A stretch of DNA of 64,000 nt from PMG-095 sp037200885 (GCA_037200885.1 JBBCIN010000003.1:1-64000); one strand, 5' to 3'. Shown: positions 1 to 9,264, counted from the first letter of the stretch. Notes: generated by a model from the letters alone, not told the origin. Numbers and translations are program-made.

Positions 1-729
1 ATGACTTATTGCGTAGGGATTCTGGTCAAAGAGGGGATCGTGTTGGCGTCGGATTCACGAACCCACGCAGGGGTCGACAACTTCGCGCAGTTTTGCAAGA
101 TGAGCGTGTTCGAGCGCGAGGGGGATCGCGCGGTGGTCTTGCTCAGCTCGGGCAATCTCGCCGGCACTCAAGCCGTGATCTCGATTCTCAAGCAGCGCGC
201 GACTGCGAACGACGAAAAGCCGAACGTATGGAACGTGCGCACGATGTTCGACTTCGTGACCGTGGTTTCCGACGCGGTGCGCGATGTCGGCAATCGAGAT
301 CGCCCGCACCTCGCGAAGAGTGACCTCAAATTCGATGCTTCCTTCATCATCGGCGGACAAATCAAGGGCGAACCGCCCCGACTATTTCGCACCTACGCCG
401 AAGGCAATTTCGTCGAGGCAGGCGGCGGCACGCAGTTCTTTCAAACCGGCGAAGCCAAGTACGGTAAGCCGATCATCGATCGCGTGATCAACGCGGACAC
501 CAGCTTGGCCGACGCCACCAAGTGCGTGCTGGTCTCGTTCGACTCGACCATGCGCAGCAACCTCAGCGTGGCTATGCCGATCGATCTCGTTCAATACGAA
601 AACGATCAGCTGAAGTTGAATCATCGTCGCCGCTTCGACGCAGGCGATCCGGATTTCGCCACGCTCAGCCGCGAGTGGAGCGAAGGCGTGCGCAGCGTAT
701 TCCGCAAGTTGCCCGACGTGCGCTGGTAG
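1..729 (+). CDS. Anbu-type proteasome-like peptidase
   Basis: This 242-residue protein is a predicted proteasome-type protease of the Anbu (ancestral beta subunit) family, related to HslV and 20S beta subunits. The N-terminus begins MTYCVG, followed by a VLASDSRTHAGVD segment that is diagnostic of Anbu. Thr2 would become the N-terminal nucleophile after Met removal. Length fits the family (about 240-250). Anbu is known to occur next to transglutaminase-like, alpha-E and ATP-grasp genes, and the next gene here is a transglutaminase, which supports the call. Substrate and physiological role of the family are not settled. The first base of the window is the A of the ATG, so the ribosome binding site and any upstream partners lie outside. 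Confidence 0.9.
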   Translation: MTYCVGILVKEGIVLASDSRTHAGVDNFAQFCKMSVFEREGDRAVVLLSSGNLAGTQAVISILKQRATANDEKPNVWNVRTMFDFVTVVSDAVRDVGNRDRPHLAKSDLKFDASFIIGGQIKGEPPRLFRTYAEGNFVEAGGGTQFFQTGEAKYGKPIIDRVINADTSLADATKCVLVSFDSTMRSNLSVAMPIDLVQYENDQLKLNHRRRFDAGDPDFATLSREWSEGVRSVFRKLPDVRW

Positions 730-859
730 TCGTGCACAGTCGCGCGTAAATGCCACATCTTCCCATTTTCGGGCAGGGCATCGGCTCAGCGATGAGGCAA
801 TCCGACCCGGCACCGAAACATTAAAAGACGTGTTCCGAGTCGATGCTAGAAGCATCCCC

Positions 860-1669
860 ATGAAAATCCGTGTTGGCTACGAGCTGGTCTTCGAGTGTCC
901 GCAGCCAACGCCGATGCTGCTGATGTTGAACATCCACTACACGCGCGCGTCCGACATCATCACGCCCGATCACCTCAAGACGAGCCCTTCCATCCCGGTC
1001 GACATGTACCGGGATTTCTTCGGTAACTGGTGTACGCGCATCGTAGCCCCCATGGGCATTACCCGCATCACCTCGGATGCGCTGGTGAACGACAGCGGCC
1101 TGCCGGATCGCGTCTTTCCGGATGCGCGCCAAACGCCCGTGGACGAGCTGCCACACGATTCCTTGATTTTCCTGCTGGGCAGCCGCTATTGCGAGACAGA
1201 TCGCTTGTCACCCGTGGCCTGGGAGATGTTCAAGAACGCGCCCACCGGTTGGGGCCGAGTGAAGGCCATCTGCGACTTCGTGCACAACCACCTGACCTTC
1301 GGCTATGGCTTTGCGCGAAATACGAAGACCGCCTGGGAAGCGTTTCAAGAGCGCACGGGCGTATGTCGAGATTTTGCGCACTTGGCCGTCGCCTTGTGTC
1401 GGTGCATGAACATCCCTGCCCGCTATTGTGCCGGCTATCTGGGTGACATCGGCGTGCCGCATTCCACGGCGCCGATGGATTTCTCCGGCTGGTTCGAGGC
1501 CTACCTGGACGGCAAGTGGCACACCTTCGACGCGCGCCACAACATTCCCCGCATCGGGCGAATCGTGATCGGCCGGGGTCGAGATGCGGCGGACGTGGCA
1601 ATCAGCACCTCGTTCGGTGACTCCAAGCTCACGACGTTCACCGTCTGGACCGATGAGGTTATCAACTAG
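860..1669 (+). CDS. transglutaminase-like cysteine peptidase family protein
   Basis: This 269-residue protein has an N-terminal bacterial transglutaminase-like beta region followed by a transglutaminase core. The catalytic triad is readable: Cys in the RTGVCRDFAHLA segment, His in the WHTFDARH segment, and Asp of DARHN. The frame is open from 830, but the ATG at 860 starts at the conserved MKIRVGYELVFECPQ segment, so 860 is preferred. It follows Anbu on the same strand after 130 bases, reproducing the known Anbu-transglutaminase association. The two may act together on protein cross-links or peptide turnover, which is inference. No signal peptide is visible, so the protein is probably cytoplasmic. 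Confidence 0.9.
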   Translation: MKIRVGYELVFECPQPTPMLLMLNIHYTRASDIITPDHLKTSPSIPVDMYRDFFGNWCTRIVAPMGITRITSDALVNDSGLPDRVFPDARQTPVDELPHDSLIFLLGSRYCETDRLSPVAWEMFKNAPTGWGRVKAICDFVHNHLTFGYGFARNTKTAWEAFQERTGVCRDFAHLAVALCRCMNIPARYCAGYLGDIGVPHSTAPMDFSGWFEAYLDGKWHTFDARHNIPRIGRIVIGRGRDAADVAISTSFGDSKLTTFTVWTDEVIN

Positions 1670-1680
1670 CGAAGCGGGGT

Positions 1681-1854
1681 CTAGGTAAGAATCCGCTTCA
1701 GGCGCGAGACGGCCTTCGCGAACTCGTCCTGCTCGGGCGCCTTGCTCGAGAAGCGCACGCTTCGGCCCGAGACGGTGACCGTCGCAACACCGCGCGATTC
1801 GATCATCTGACCCTGGTTCGATTCGAACCATGCCTTGGCCTCTTCGTACGTCAT
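1681..1854 (-). CDS. 57-residue hypothetical protein
   Basis: This small ORF starts at ATG 1854 and ends with TAG at 1681-1683, only 11 bases from the convergent transglutaminase stop. The protein reads MTYEEAKAWFESNQGQMIES at its N-terminus and ends RLKRILT. It has a mixed charged composition, no cysteines and no membrane segment, as expected for a small soluble alpha/beta protein. An inverted repeat (8-base arms, 1814-1830) lies inside it. The sensible amino-acid composition and the tight convergent packing argue that it is real. I do not recognise a family. Confidence 0.55.
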   Translation of the reverse strand: MTYEEAKAWFESNQGQMIESRGVATVTVSGRSVRFSSKAPEQDEFAKAVSRLKRILT

Positions 1855-1909
1855 TGCCCTTCGTATAGCACGGGTGGGGGCAAGCCCACCCCGCGAACGG
1901 CGACGCCGT

Positions 1910-4120
1910 TTAGGGCGCGCTGAACACTTCGAATTCGTAGAGTGAAGCGCCGTAAGCCAGCGCGAGCGTTTTTGCCTTCATGCGGATGAATTGGCCGGTG
2001 ATGGGCGTGGTCAGTTGCACCATCTGGTAGTACGGGAAGCCCGCGATCGTTTGCGCGGTGGGGGTCGTGTACGCGAGCTGCCAGGCCCAGGTGTTGGGGT
2101 GGGTCGGATCGGTGTCGTCGCAATTGGCCGGGCACACCTCGATGTCGTAGGTTTTGGCGTACGCGCTCTCCCAGACCAGCTTCACGTGCGTGAAGTTGGC
2201 GGTCACGCCGTCCCCCAGGTTCACGTAGATCCATTCGTTGGCGGCCGTGGTGCCTGCCTGCCAACGCGTACCGGTGTTGCCGTCGATGGCACGACTGGCA
2301 ACGTCTCCGGTGGCGCTCGACGCGACCGCGGTCTTGCCGATGGCCAGGTTCGGGCCAACGTAGGTTCCGGCGATGGTCACCGACTTGCTGGCGAACGCGG
2401 TGGGCAGCCCGGTACCGTTGATGCCACCAGTACCGAGTGCACGCACCCAAAAGCCATACGGCGTGCCGGGATTGAGATCAGTGAGGGTGAGCGGCGAGCT
2501 GGCGGTCGGTGCGGTAGTGGGCGATGAGTACAGCTTGGCGTCGGCGAACGCAGCGGGCGTCTGCGGCGTGCCCGTCGCTCGGTAGAGCTGGTACGTCTGA
2601 ACGCCGCTGGAAGCCGTCCAAGAGAGCGCAGCGGTCGAACTGGTGGCCGTCGCGGTGAAACCGGCGATGGGCGTCGGCGGCACCAGGCTGCGAACCGAAA
2701 ACTGAGAGCCGAGCGGCGTGCGCGCTTCGGCCCAGAAGTACTGCGTCAGCGTGGTATCGATGCTTTCGCCGGCGACGTTCCAGGTGATGCCGGGAGCGAG
2801 CGACGAGGCAGTGCCCTTCGTCAGCTTATTGCTGGTGTGGTACCCCCACAAGGCCGTGTTGGCCCCATCGGGCGCCGGATCGGTCAGCAAACCGAACGTG
2901 TCTTGGATGCCCTGGCGAATCGTGTTGTTGGTGAGATCGTAATACAGATCGGTCCAGACCAAATCATAGGTTTTGGTGCTGGCAATGCCCTTGGTGGCAA
3001 GGCTCTTACCAATCGCGTTCACCGATTCGACCCAGAAGGTATACGTTTGATCGCCGTTCTTCTGCGTCATCTTGTAGTTGTTCTGATCGCCCGACACCGT
3101 GGCCCCGGCTAGCGCGGGCTTGTTGTCGTCAGTCGACCAGTAGATGTTGTAACTGCTGGTATTGGTCGAGTTGTCGAGCCACGAGGCACTCACGTACCAA
3201 ACACTCGCGTCAGAGCTGACGGTGACGCTGGTCGGCGCGCCGGGCAGAACACCTGTCGTCGCCGAGCTGGTCGTCGGAGCGCTGTTGCCGATCGCGTTGT
3301 ACGCGACGACCCAATAGTAATACTGGGTGTACGGCGTGATATCCGAATCGGTGACAGTGAACTGAGTGGTGTCGGCGGGGAGCTCGTATTGCGCAGCCGT
3401 CGGTTGCGTATTCGTAGTCGCGAAGTAAACGCGGTAGCCGGTCTCGGTCGTCGCCACGTCCGTCCAGCTCAACACGGCATCGCTCGCGCCAGCGGCAACG
3501 ACCAAGCCCGTCGGCTGTGCGGGGACCGGTAGGGGTGTGGCCTCGCCGGTGATGGCCGCGCTTGGGCCGACGGCGTTGCTGGCCTCGACCCAGAAGCTAT
3601 ATTCCTGACCAACGCCGAGCCCGTCAGCGGTCGCTTCCACGACGTCAGCTGCGAGCGTGGTATTGGGCTTGCTCGGCTTTTCCGCGGTTGCCGACCAAAA
3701 CACGTCGTAGGATGTTTCGTTGTCGGCGTTGTCGGTCCAGGCCAGGTGCACCGAGCTCCCGCTCAGCACTTGCAACATGAGGTCGGTCGGCGCGCTCGGC
3801 GCGGTGGGCGCGGGAGCCGCGCCGCCCGTACCGCCATTGTCTCTGGCCCCAGCCGTGTCGGCTCCGGCCGTCGACTCCTCGGAGCCTGCGCTGCCTCCCT
3901 CCGTCACCGCGTCGACTGCACCAGCTTCGCCAGACCCCGTGCTCCCGGCCGCACTCTCCCCAGCCTCGCCAGTGTCACTACCGCTTTTGCCTGCCGAGGC
4001 ACTGCTGGCGCGGCCCGCCACACCCTCGTCGCCCAAGAACGGTCCATGTCCCGGGTCATTTCCGCAGCCAATTGCCGCAACGACGAGCAATGAAATCGAT
4101 GCAGCCGCATAACCACGCAT
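1910..4120 (-). CDS. lipoprotein with fibronectin type III repeats and a C-terminal discoidin (F5/8C) domain
   Basis: This 736-residue surface lipoprotein starts at ATG 4120. It has a short signal with lipobox AAIGC (Cys19) and then a low-complexity Ser/Gly/Ala/Glu linker to about residue 105. Four to five fibronectin type III-like repeats follow. Clear starts are at APSAPTDL, PAQPTGLV, PGAPTSVTV and PTPIAGFTA, each with a later LSWTD- or AWTDN-type strand and a YxVYF or YNIYW strand; one repeat in the middle is degenerate. The last 145 residues look like a discoidin/F5-8C carbohydrate-binding domain (NLAIGKTAVASS, AIDGNTGTRW). Such a protein would sit on the cell surface and bind glycans or other cells; the ligand is unknown. 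It appears monocistronic. Confidence 0.85.
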   Translation of the reverse strand: MRGYAAASISLLVVAAIGCGNDPGHGPFLGDEGVAGRASSASAGKSGSDTGEAGESAAGSTGSGEAGAVDAVTEGGSAGSEESTAGADTAGARDNGGTGGAAPAPTAPSAPTDLMLQVLSGSSVHLAWTDNADNETSYDVFWSATAEKPSKPNTTLAADVVEATADGLGVGQEYSFWVEASNAVGPSAAITGEATPLPVPAQPTGLVVAAGASDAVLSWTDVATTETGYRVYFATTNTQPTAAQYELPADTTQFTVTDSDITPYTQYYYWVVAYNAIGNSAPTTSSATTGVLPGAPTSVTVSSDASVWYVSASWLDNSTNTSSYNIYWSTDDNKPALAGATVSGDQNNYKMTQKNGDQTYTFWVESVNAIGKSLATKGIASTKTYDLVWTDLYYDLTNNTIRQGIQDTFGLLTDPAPDGANTALWGYHTSNKLTKGTASSLAPGITWNVAGESIDTTLTQYFWAEARTPLGSQFSVRSLVPPTPIAGFTATATSSTAALSWTASSGVQTYQLYRATGTPQTPAAFADAKLYSSPTTAPTASSPLTLTDLNPGTPYGFWVRALGTGGINGTGLPTAFASKSVTIAGTYVGPNLAIGKTAVASSATGDVASRAIDGNTGTRWQAGTTAANEWIYVNLGDGVTANFTHVKLVWESAYAKTYDIEVCPANCDDTDPTHPNTWAWQLAYTTPTAQTIAGFPYYQMVQLTTPITGQFIRMKAKTLALAYGASLYEFEVFSAP

Positions 4121-4343
4121 ATCGAACCCTTCCTAAGCCGAAGCCCGCACGAACCCAGACGAGCGGCTGTTGCAGGCTGCGGGATAAGGCCCTACCTCCG
4201 GTTCGGGCTGCTCTTGCTTCGGTTTCGCCCCGTCGTGCTCCCCGCGCGCCGCGGACTCACCCCGTCCGGACCGTGCTCGCGCACCCTCACCGACGTGAAC
4301 CTTCATCGAGTGCGCGGCGAGGCGACGCGCACTCGGGCTAGCT

Positions 4344-4871
4344 TCAAAGCAAAGCGCGCAGCGCGTCGCCCAACTCACCCACTGAGCCGTCGAAGCGTTT
4401 GCCGTTGATGAAGAAGCTGGGCGTGCCGTTCACGCCACTCCGCACGCCGCCATTGAAGTCCTCGCGGATCCGCTCGAGATAACGGTGACTCTCGATGTCC
4501 GCTTCGAGCTGCGCGCCGTCGAGCTGAAGCGACTTTGCGATCGAGGCGAACGCATCGAGCCCGAGCGACTCTGGCCCATGGCGCCGCGACCAAGCAAAGA
4601 TTGCGTCGTGAGCTTCCCAAAATTTCCGCTGTACCGCCGCCCCTTCCGCAAATTCTGCGGCGGGTTCCGCCGCGGGGTGCATTTCGGCCAGTGGGAAATT
4701 TCTAAAGACGAAGCGCAGCTCATTGCCGAGCGCCTTTTGCACGGCGCGCACGACCGGATCGGCGGCCGCGCAGTGCGGGCATTGGTAGTCCCCATACTCG
4801 ACCAGCGTGAGCGCGGCGCTCGCGCTGCCTGCGATGTGATCGTGCTCCGAAACGGGACGGCGTAGTGTCAT
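4344..4871 (-). CDS. DsbA-family thiol oxidoreductase (cytoplasmic form)
   Basis: This 175-residue thioredoxin-fold protein has the active site CPHC (Cys31, Cys34) after LVEYGDYQ, a helical insertion typical of DsbA, and a cis-Pro loop in NGTPSFFINGKRF. This matches DsbA-like or FrnE-like proteins. No signal peptide is present, so it may act in the cytoplasm rather than the periplasm. Its ATG overlaps the stop of the upstream peroxiredoxin gene by 4 bases (4868-4871), so the two are translationally coupled. The pair could work together, the DsbA-like protein recycling the peroxiredoxin or being oxidised by it; that is inference. Confidence 0.88.
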   Translation of the reverse strand: MTLRRPVSEHDHIAGSASAALTLVEYGDYQCPHCAAADPVVRAVQKALGNELRFVFRNFPLAEMHPAAEPAAEFAEGAAVQRKFWEAHDAIFAWSRRHGPESLGLDAFASIAKSLQLDGAQLEADIESHRYLERIREDFNGGVRSGVNGTPSFFINGKRFDGSVGELGDALRALL

Positions 4872-5347
4872 GATCGTGTGCCTTTGGCGGCAAGCGTATC
4901 GAGGGCGTCGAAGATGCCATCAGCCCCGGGGTTGACGCCGATCGGTGACAAGAAGCTCCAGCGCACGACGCCCGCGGCATCGATGACGAATAGCGCGCGT
5001 TCGGTCACGCCATCGCCTTCGCGGTACACGCCGTACTGCCGAGCGACCGCCCCCTTCGGTTCGAAATCCGCGAGCAACGGGAAGTGCAGCTTACGATCAC
5101 TGGCAAAAGCCCCATGACACCACACGCCGTCGACCGAAATGCCCAAGAGCTGAACCTTTTGCTTGCGAAACTCCCCGAGCATCTGGTTGTAGAGGGCCAT
5201 TTGGTCGCCGCACACGGGGCTCCAATCCGCCGGGTAAAACGCGAGCACCACCAGCTGACCGCGAAAGTCGGTCAACGACACGCGCTGGTCGGGCGTGCTC
5301 GGGAGGGAGAAATTGGGGGCGGGCGTGCCCGCATCGAGGATCGCCAT
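4868..5347 (-). CDS. peroxiredoxin (AhpC/TSA family)
   Basis: This 159-residue peroxiredoxin reduces hydrogen peroxide or organic peroxides. The peroxidatic cysteine is Cys46 in FYPADWSPVCGDQ, and a second cysteine, Cys77 in DGVWCHGAF, could resolve it. The fold-defining segments (PNFSLPST at the N-terminus, LFVIDAAGVVRW near the end) are present. It lacks a signal peptide. It is the first gene of a two-gene unit with the overlapping DsbA-like gene. The start ATG at 5347 follows roughly 140 bases of non-coding sequence after the AraC gene stop, enough for its own promoter. Confidence 0.9.
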   Translation of the reverse strand: MAILDAGTPAPNFSLPSTPDQRVSLTDFRGQLVVLAFYPADWSPVCGDQMALYNQMLGEFRKQKVQLLGISVDGVWCHGAFASDRKLHFPLLADFEPKGAVARQYGVYREGDGVTERALFVIDAAGVVRWSFLSPIGVNPGADGIFDALDTLAAKGTRS

Positions 5348-5487
5348 GGCTCTAGGCTAACACTTAGAGCGCGTTGGCCCGATCGCCACGGTAATTCGAA
5401 TCCAAAGCGATCCGCTCGGGTCGGAAGCAATGCGAAGCATCGGGCAACAGTGCCGGGATTTCGACATTTTTGTCTCGGCTCGGCGGC

Positions 5488-6423
5488 TCAAGGATCGCGG
5501 CGCCGGTCCGAACGGGTCGCGACCGCCGCAAGCTCGTGGCCCACCTGCGGGCTGACCGGATAGACGCCACTCGATCGGCGCTTGGAGACGGCATCGGCCT
5601 GGGCATACCTCATGGGCGTCACCCCCACGATGCGCTTGAAGTGTCGATTCAAGTGGCTCTGATCGACGAAGCCACAATGGACGGCGACGTCAGCCGGCGG
5701 AGCACCGGCGAGCAACAGCCGGCGAGCTTTGGAAATGCGGAGGCACAACTGGTAGGCGTGCGGTGGCAGTCCGTAACGTCGCTTGAAGGCGCGCAATGCT
5801 TGGAACCGGCTCAAGCCCACCCTATTGGCCAAGGTTTCGAGGTCGATGTCCAAGCCTTCCTCATTCAAGCACTCACGCATGCGCGCCGTGCCGCGAATCG
5901 CCGGCCCCTCTCGAAGCTTGGCATCGCTTGCGCCGGCAATCAGTTCCTGGATCATGGCCCCGGAGACTTCGACCGCATGCGATTGGAGCTCCATGTCCGA
6001 GGTATCCGGCTCGAATGCAGCGAACAGCCGCCGGAACTTGGCGATCAACCCGCCGGAGATCGGCTTGGTGATGGCCGAAAACCGCGGGGGGATCGGGCGA
6101 GCAGATTGCTCGGACAGCCATTCGTCGAGTAGCGCGGGCTGGATCAGGAGCACATTGAACGAGCCTGCGCGATCGGCCGCGGGCGTCGCCACCAACGCTT
6201 CACCAGGCTGGTTGCAAAACGCTATCCCGGGCTCGACGGCGTTGGTAAGACCACGATAGCGCACCTCACCGTGCCAAGTCTGGGGCACGGTGACGGCGTA
6301 TTCACTGCCAATCACCCGCCAATCACGCTTCGTGCGATACGCGTCGAGCACCTCCAGCCCGAGCACTGCAGCCGAGCGTCGGTAGCCGATGAATTCTTGA
6401 AGCGGAGGCGCCGCGGTGGTCAT
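5488..6423 (-). CDS. AraC-family transcriptional regulator
   Basis: This regulator carries an N-terminal AraC-type sensing region and a C-terminal double helix-turn-helix of about 100 residues. The first HTH is in ETLANRVGLSRFQALRAFKR, and the second contains ADVAVHCGFVDQSHLNRHFK followed by GVTPMRYA, the family hallmark. I chose ATG 6423 (MTTAAPPLQEF), giving 311 residues. The frame stays open to a GTG at 6504, but those extra residues are Arg-rich and not typical of the family. Neither candidate has a clear Shine-Dalgarno sequence. It is divergent from the methyltransferase gene at 6528 and could regulate it or the redox pair; the target is unknown. Confidence 0.88.
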   Translation of the reverse strand: MTTAAPPLQEFIGYRRSAAVLGLEVLDAYRTKRDWRVIGSEYAVTVPQTWHGEVRYRGLTNAVEPGIAFCNQPGEALVATPAADRAGSFNVLLIQPALLDEWLSEQSARPIPPRFSAITKPISGGLIAKFRRLFAAFEPDTSDMELQSHAVEVSGAMIQELIAGASDAKLREGPAIRGTARMRECLNEEGLDIDLETLANRVGLSRFQALRAFKRRYGLPPHAYQLCLRISKARRLLLAGAPPADVAVHCGFVDQSHLNRHFKRIVGVTPMRYAQADAVSKRRSSGVYPVSPQVGHELAAVATRSDRRRDP

Positions 6424-6527
6424 CCAGTGCGGGCCGAGGATCGCATGGCCCCCACGTCGGGGCAATCGGGAACGATCACTCGCCGCCGAACTTCGAAGCC
6501 ACACCCCGCGATGCTACAGTCGAAGAA

Positions 6528-7199
6528 ATGAGCTTCGATCCCGGCAGCCGATCCAAGCTCACTCATCGCGATTTGACGAGATTCGGTGACGACACCTTGT
6601 TTCATCGCATTGCGCGTCAGGTGTGTGACAGTGAGTGCCTGGCGCGGAAAGAGTTGTTCGAAGCTTGGGAAGTTGCGCGCCGCACACGCCGTCGCTTCCG
6701 TGGCGGACGCGTGATCGACTTGGCGTGCGGACATGGCTTGCTCGCTCAAATTCTACTCTTGCTCGACGATTCATCGCCTTCAGCCTTGGCTGTGGATGCC
6801 CGGTTGCCGAAAAGTGCACAACGGTTGAGCGAGCGGTTCGCGCAAGCTTGGCCCCGCCTCGCGGGCCGCGTCGAGCTCGTGCAAGCCCAAATTTCGAGCA
6901 TCACCGCAGGACCGGACGACCTCGTCGTTTCTTGTCACGCCTGCGGCTCACTGACCGACGCCGTGTTGAGCCAGGCCATCGCCGCAGGCGCGCGTGTCGC
7001 GGTCCTGCCGTGTTGTCACGAAAAGCTGGCCAATGACCAGGGCGGGCTCGGAGGCTGGCTCGATCCCGCATTGGCCATCGACGTCACGCGTGTGGCTCGC
7101 CTTCGTGGTCACGGTTACAGCGTACATACGCAAAGCATCCCCAGCGCGATCACGCCCAAAAATCGGCTGCTGTTGGCTGAGCCCCCGCGCGACCGTTAG
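6528..7199 (+). CDS. class I SAM-dependent methyltransferase (Methyltransf_32-like)
   Basis: This 223-residue protein has a SAM-binding motif I, VIDLACGHGLLAQIL, and an acidic loop at ALAVDARLPKSA. Two unusual Cys/His segments, SCHACGSLTDAVL and VAVLPCCHEK, recall the Methyltransf_32 family (METTL25/RRNAD1-like), whose members carry a similar HxCGxLTD and PCCxH pattern. The substrate is unknown; RNA modification is known for some relatives. Its stop overlaps the convergent EamA gene by 4 bases. The start ATG 6528 lies 104 bases from the AraC start, giving a shared divergent promoter region. Confidence 0.75.
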   Translation: MSFDPGSRSKLTHRDLTRFGDDTLFHRIARQVCDSECLARKELFEAWEVARRTRRRFRGGRVIDLACGHGLLAQILLLLDDSSPSALAVDARLPKSAQRLSERFAQAWPRLAGRVELVQAQISSITAGPDDLVVSCHACGSLTDAVLSQAIAAGARVAVLPCCHEKLANDQGGLGGWLDPALAIDVTRVARLRGHGYSVHTQSIPSAITPKNRLLLAEPPRDR

Positions 7200-8218
7200 T
7201 CCTCCCGGCGCTGCTTTTGGTCGGCGCGCAGCGAGCGCGTTCGAACGCGATACGCGCCGAAGGACCAGGGCAACTGCAAGAGCACATTGGCAGAGATCAC
7301 CAGACCACCGCCCACGAGCAAATCCCTCGTGAGCGCTTCATTGGCATAGTCGATGTTGGCTAGGCCACTGAAAATGCCGGGCAAAAACAGCGAGAGCAGG
7401 CTCGCAAACAACGGCTCGGCGCCATACACGATGCCTGCTTCGCTCGCGCTCAGCTCGGGTTGATAGCGATTCATCCAACTGAACGCCAGTACGGTGCACG
7501 GCACGCACAGCACGAAAAACAGGCCGAATGCCATCGGTGTCGAGAACAAGAGGGTCACTTCCGCGGGCGTGCGCATCGTACAAACTGCGATCGGCGCGAG
7601 CACGATCGCGACGCACACGAACATCACCTGGGTCACCACGCGCGAACGGTTCTTGCGATATCCCTGGTGGTCGAGAAACAGGATCTGCACGGCGAACGAA
7701 CACGCGGCGAGCAGCGTCTCGGTTTCACCGCGGCCCAGCCGTAAGCTCGACCAATCGAAGCCCGAAAGCAGCCCGAGTCCGAAGGTGCTCAGGCACACGC
7801 ACACGATCGTCTTCGAGGGCGGCCAAACACGGCCGGTCAACGCCGCCACGAGGGGCAAGATCACGATGTACCCTTGCGTCAGAAACGCGCTGGTCGAAGC
7901 CGAGCTGAAGTTCAGCGCGTCCATCTGCAGCAGCATGCCGGCAGCGGAAAATATGGCAATCAAGCAACCTTGCGCGAGCTCGTCCTTCGTCGGCCGAGAG
8001 TAGTTCCCGATCGTGAGCAGGATAGCGCCGAGTCCGAATCGCAACAGAACCGTGGTGGCTGCAACGAACCAGGTGCTGATACCGGGAGCCTGCGCAGACA
8101 GATAGAGGCCGAGCGCCTTCATCACTGGGAAGCTAACGCCCCACATCGCGCAAGTCCCCACTAGTCCGAACAGCGCGCGCAAGCGGAGGGCAGGATTGTG
8201 CGATGCAGTCTCGTTCAC
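7196..8218 (-). CDS. EamA/DMT-superfamily exporter
   Basis: This 340-residue inner-membrane protein has about ten hydrophobic helices in two EamA repeats. The first repeat opens with LFGLVGTCAMWGVSFPVMKA, and the second ends with the SASEAGIVYGAEPLFASLL pattern typical of the drug/metabolite transporter superfamily. The start is GTG 8218, which shares GTGA with the stop of the upstream lipoprotein gene. The reading frame is open far upstream, but that part is the antisense-like shadow of the lipoprotein gene. The substrate cannot be deduced; relatives export amino acids, nucleosides or drugs. Confidence 0.87.
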   Translation of the reverse strand: MNETASHNPALRLRALFGLVGTCAMWGVSFPVMKALGLYLSAQAPGISTWFVAATTVLLRFGLGAILLTIGNYSRPTKDELAQGCLIAIFSAAGMLLQMDALNFSSASTSAFLTQGYIVILPLVAALTGRVWPPSKTIVCVCLSTFGLGLLSGFDWSSLRLGRGETETLLAACSFAVQILFLDHQGYRKNRSRVVTQVMFVCVAIVLAPIAVCTMRTPAEVTLLFSTPMAFGLFFVLCVPCTVLAFSWMNRYQPELSASEAGIVYGAEPLFASLLSLFLPGIFSGLANIDYANEALTRDLLVGGGLVISANVLLQLPWSFGAYRVRTRSLRADQKQRRED

Positions 8219-9264
8219 GGCACGCCCGCTGGCCCCGCGCGAAACAATCCTGCCTCGCCGCCGAACCAGAGCTCGGCATCGCTTCGGCCTCGCACGACCC
8301 GGAGCGGTCCCGCGATGGCGACGGGGTGAAAGGTTCGGCCGTCGAAGTGCGCGGCGCCGGTGCTGCCCACCACCCAGACCGAATCGGGCCCGCTCCCCCA
8401 GAAAGAGGTCGCTCGTCCGACGGGCGAGGGCACGGTCTGCCACTTGCCTTCGCGATAGTGAAAGAGCTCGTGCGGCGTGTTCACCCAAGCTTCCCCGCGC
8501 GTGGCCCAGAACGCTTCGGGGTCGGACCATGCCGGTGCTGGGATTGCGAGTGTCCAGCCATGGGCATCGATACCGGAGATGCCGCCGGCCTCGAGGCCCC
8601 ACAGCACACCTTCCTGAAGGGTGACGAGGCGTGTCACGTTGCCCGCAGGGGCGCTGGTCCAGCCTGAATTGCGTTTGATGATGCAGATCGCGTTGGTGCG
8701 GCAAACGAGCTCCGGATCGGCCGAACCGAGCACACCCCACAACCCGCCCGACGCAGGTCCACCCAGCTGACCGATCTCCTCTCGGCCATCGCGCCAGCCA
8801 TTGGGCAAGTGCCGAAAATAGACCGCCCGATCGCCTTTTTTGCCGTGACGGACACCCATGATGCGAGGCTCGTTGTCGCGACCGAAAAAGATCCCCAGTT
8901 GATCGACCTCAGAGGTCTTGGGCCGAAGCATCGCCGGCAGAGGCAGCGGCCGTAAGCCACGCGCGTCACCCACGTAGGGCGTGTCCGCGAGCACCGCAAT
9001 CCGCGTGCCCTCACCGAGCGCGATCGCACTGACCGGAACCGAGAGCAGCTGGCTGAGAGTCAACTTCAGCGGAGTGGCCGGCATGGGCGGCGGCACGGCG
9101 CTCGGCGCGGCAGAGGCGGCGACAGAAGGGCCTGCGGTGGCGCCCGCACTTGACGCGGGTGCGACGCTCGGGCGGAGTGGCGCGCGTTCGACAACGGACG
9201 CCTGCGGCGCTGCCGCGCAGCCCACGAGCCACAGGCACGAACCAACAATCAGAGCAGGCTTCAT
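8215..9264 (-). CDS. lipoprotein of unknown function with beta-propeller-like repeats
   Basis: This 349-residue protein has a signal ending in lipobox LVGC (Cys16), followed by a Pro/Ala/Ser-rich spacer to about residue 65. The body contains recurring short blocks such as GVLWGLEAGG, SVWVVGSTG and ELWFGGEAG. These look like WD or two-component-sensor-type propeller blades (a W plus VG or GG pattern every 35-45 residues). Such proteins are common in myxobacteria and have no assigned role. It is coupled to the downstream EamA exporter by a 4-base overlap, suggesting a common transcript but not a shared function. Confidence 0.75.
   Translation of the reverse strand: MKPALIVGSCLWLVGCAAAPQASVVERAPLRPSVAPASSAGATAGPSVAASAAPSAVPPPMPATPLKLTLSQLLSVPVSAIALGEGTRIAVLADTPYVGDARGLRPLPLPAMLRPKTSEVDQLGIFFGRDNEPRIMGVRHGKKGDRAVYFRHLPNGWRDGREEIGQLGGPASGGLWGVLGSADPELVCRTNAICIIKRNSGWTSAPAGNVTRLVTLQEGVLWGLEAGGISGIDAHGWTLAIPAPAWSDPEAFWATRGEAWVNTPHELFHYREGKWQTVPSPVGRATSFWGSGPDSVWVVGSTGAAHFDGRTFHPVAIAGPLRVVRGRSDAELWFGGEAGLFRAGPAGVP

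Noticed and set aside
1814..1830. TGGTTCGA-T-TCGAACCA resembling a tRNA T-loop
   Set aside because: It is an inverted repeat inside the 57-residue ORF; no acceptor stem, anticodon arm or CCA is present.
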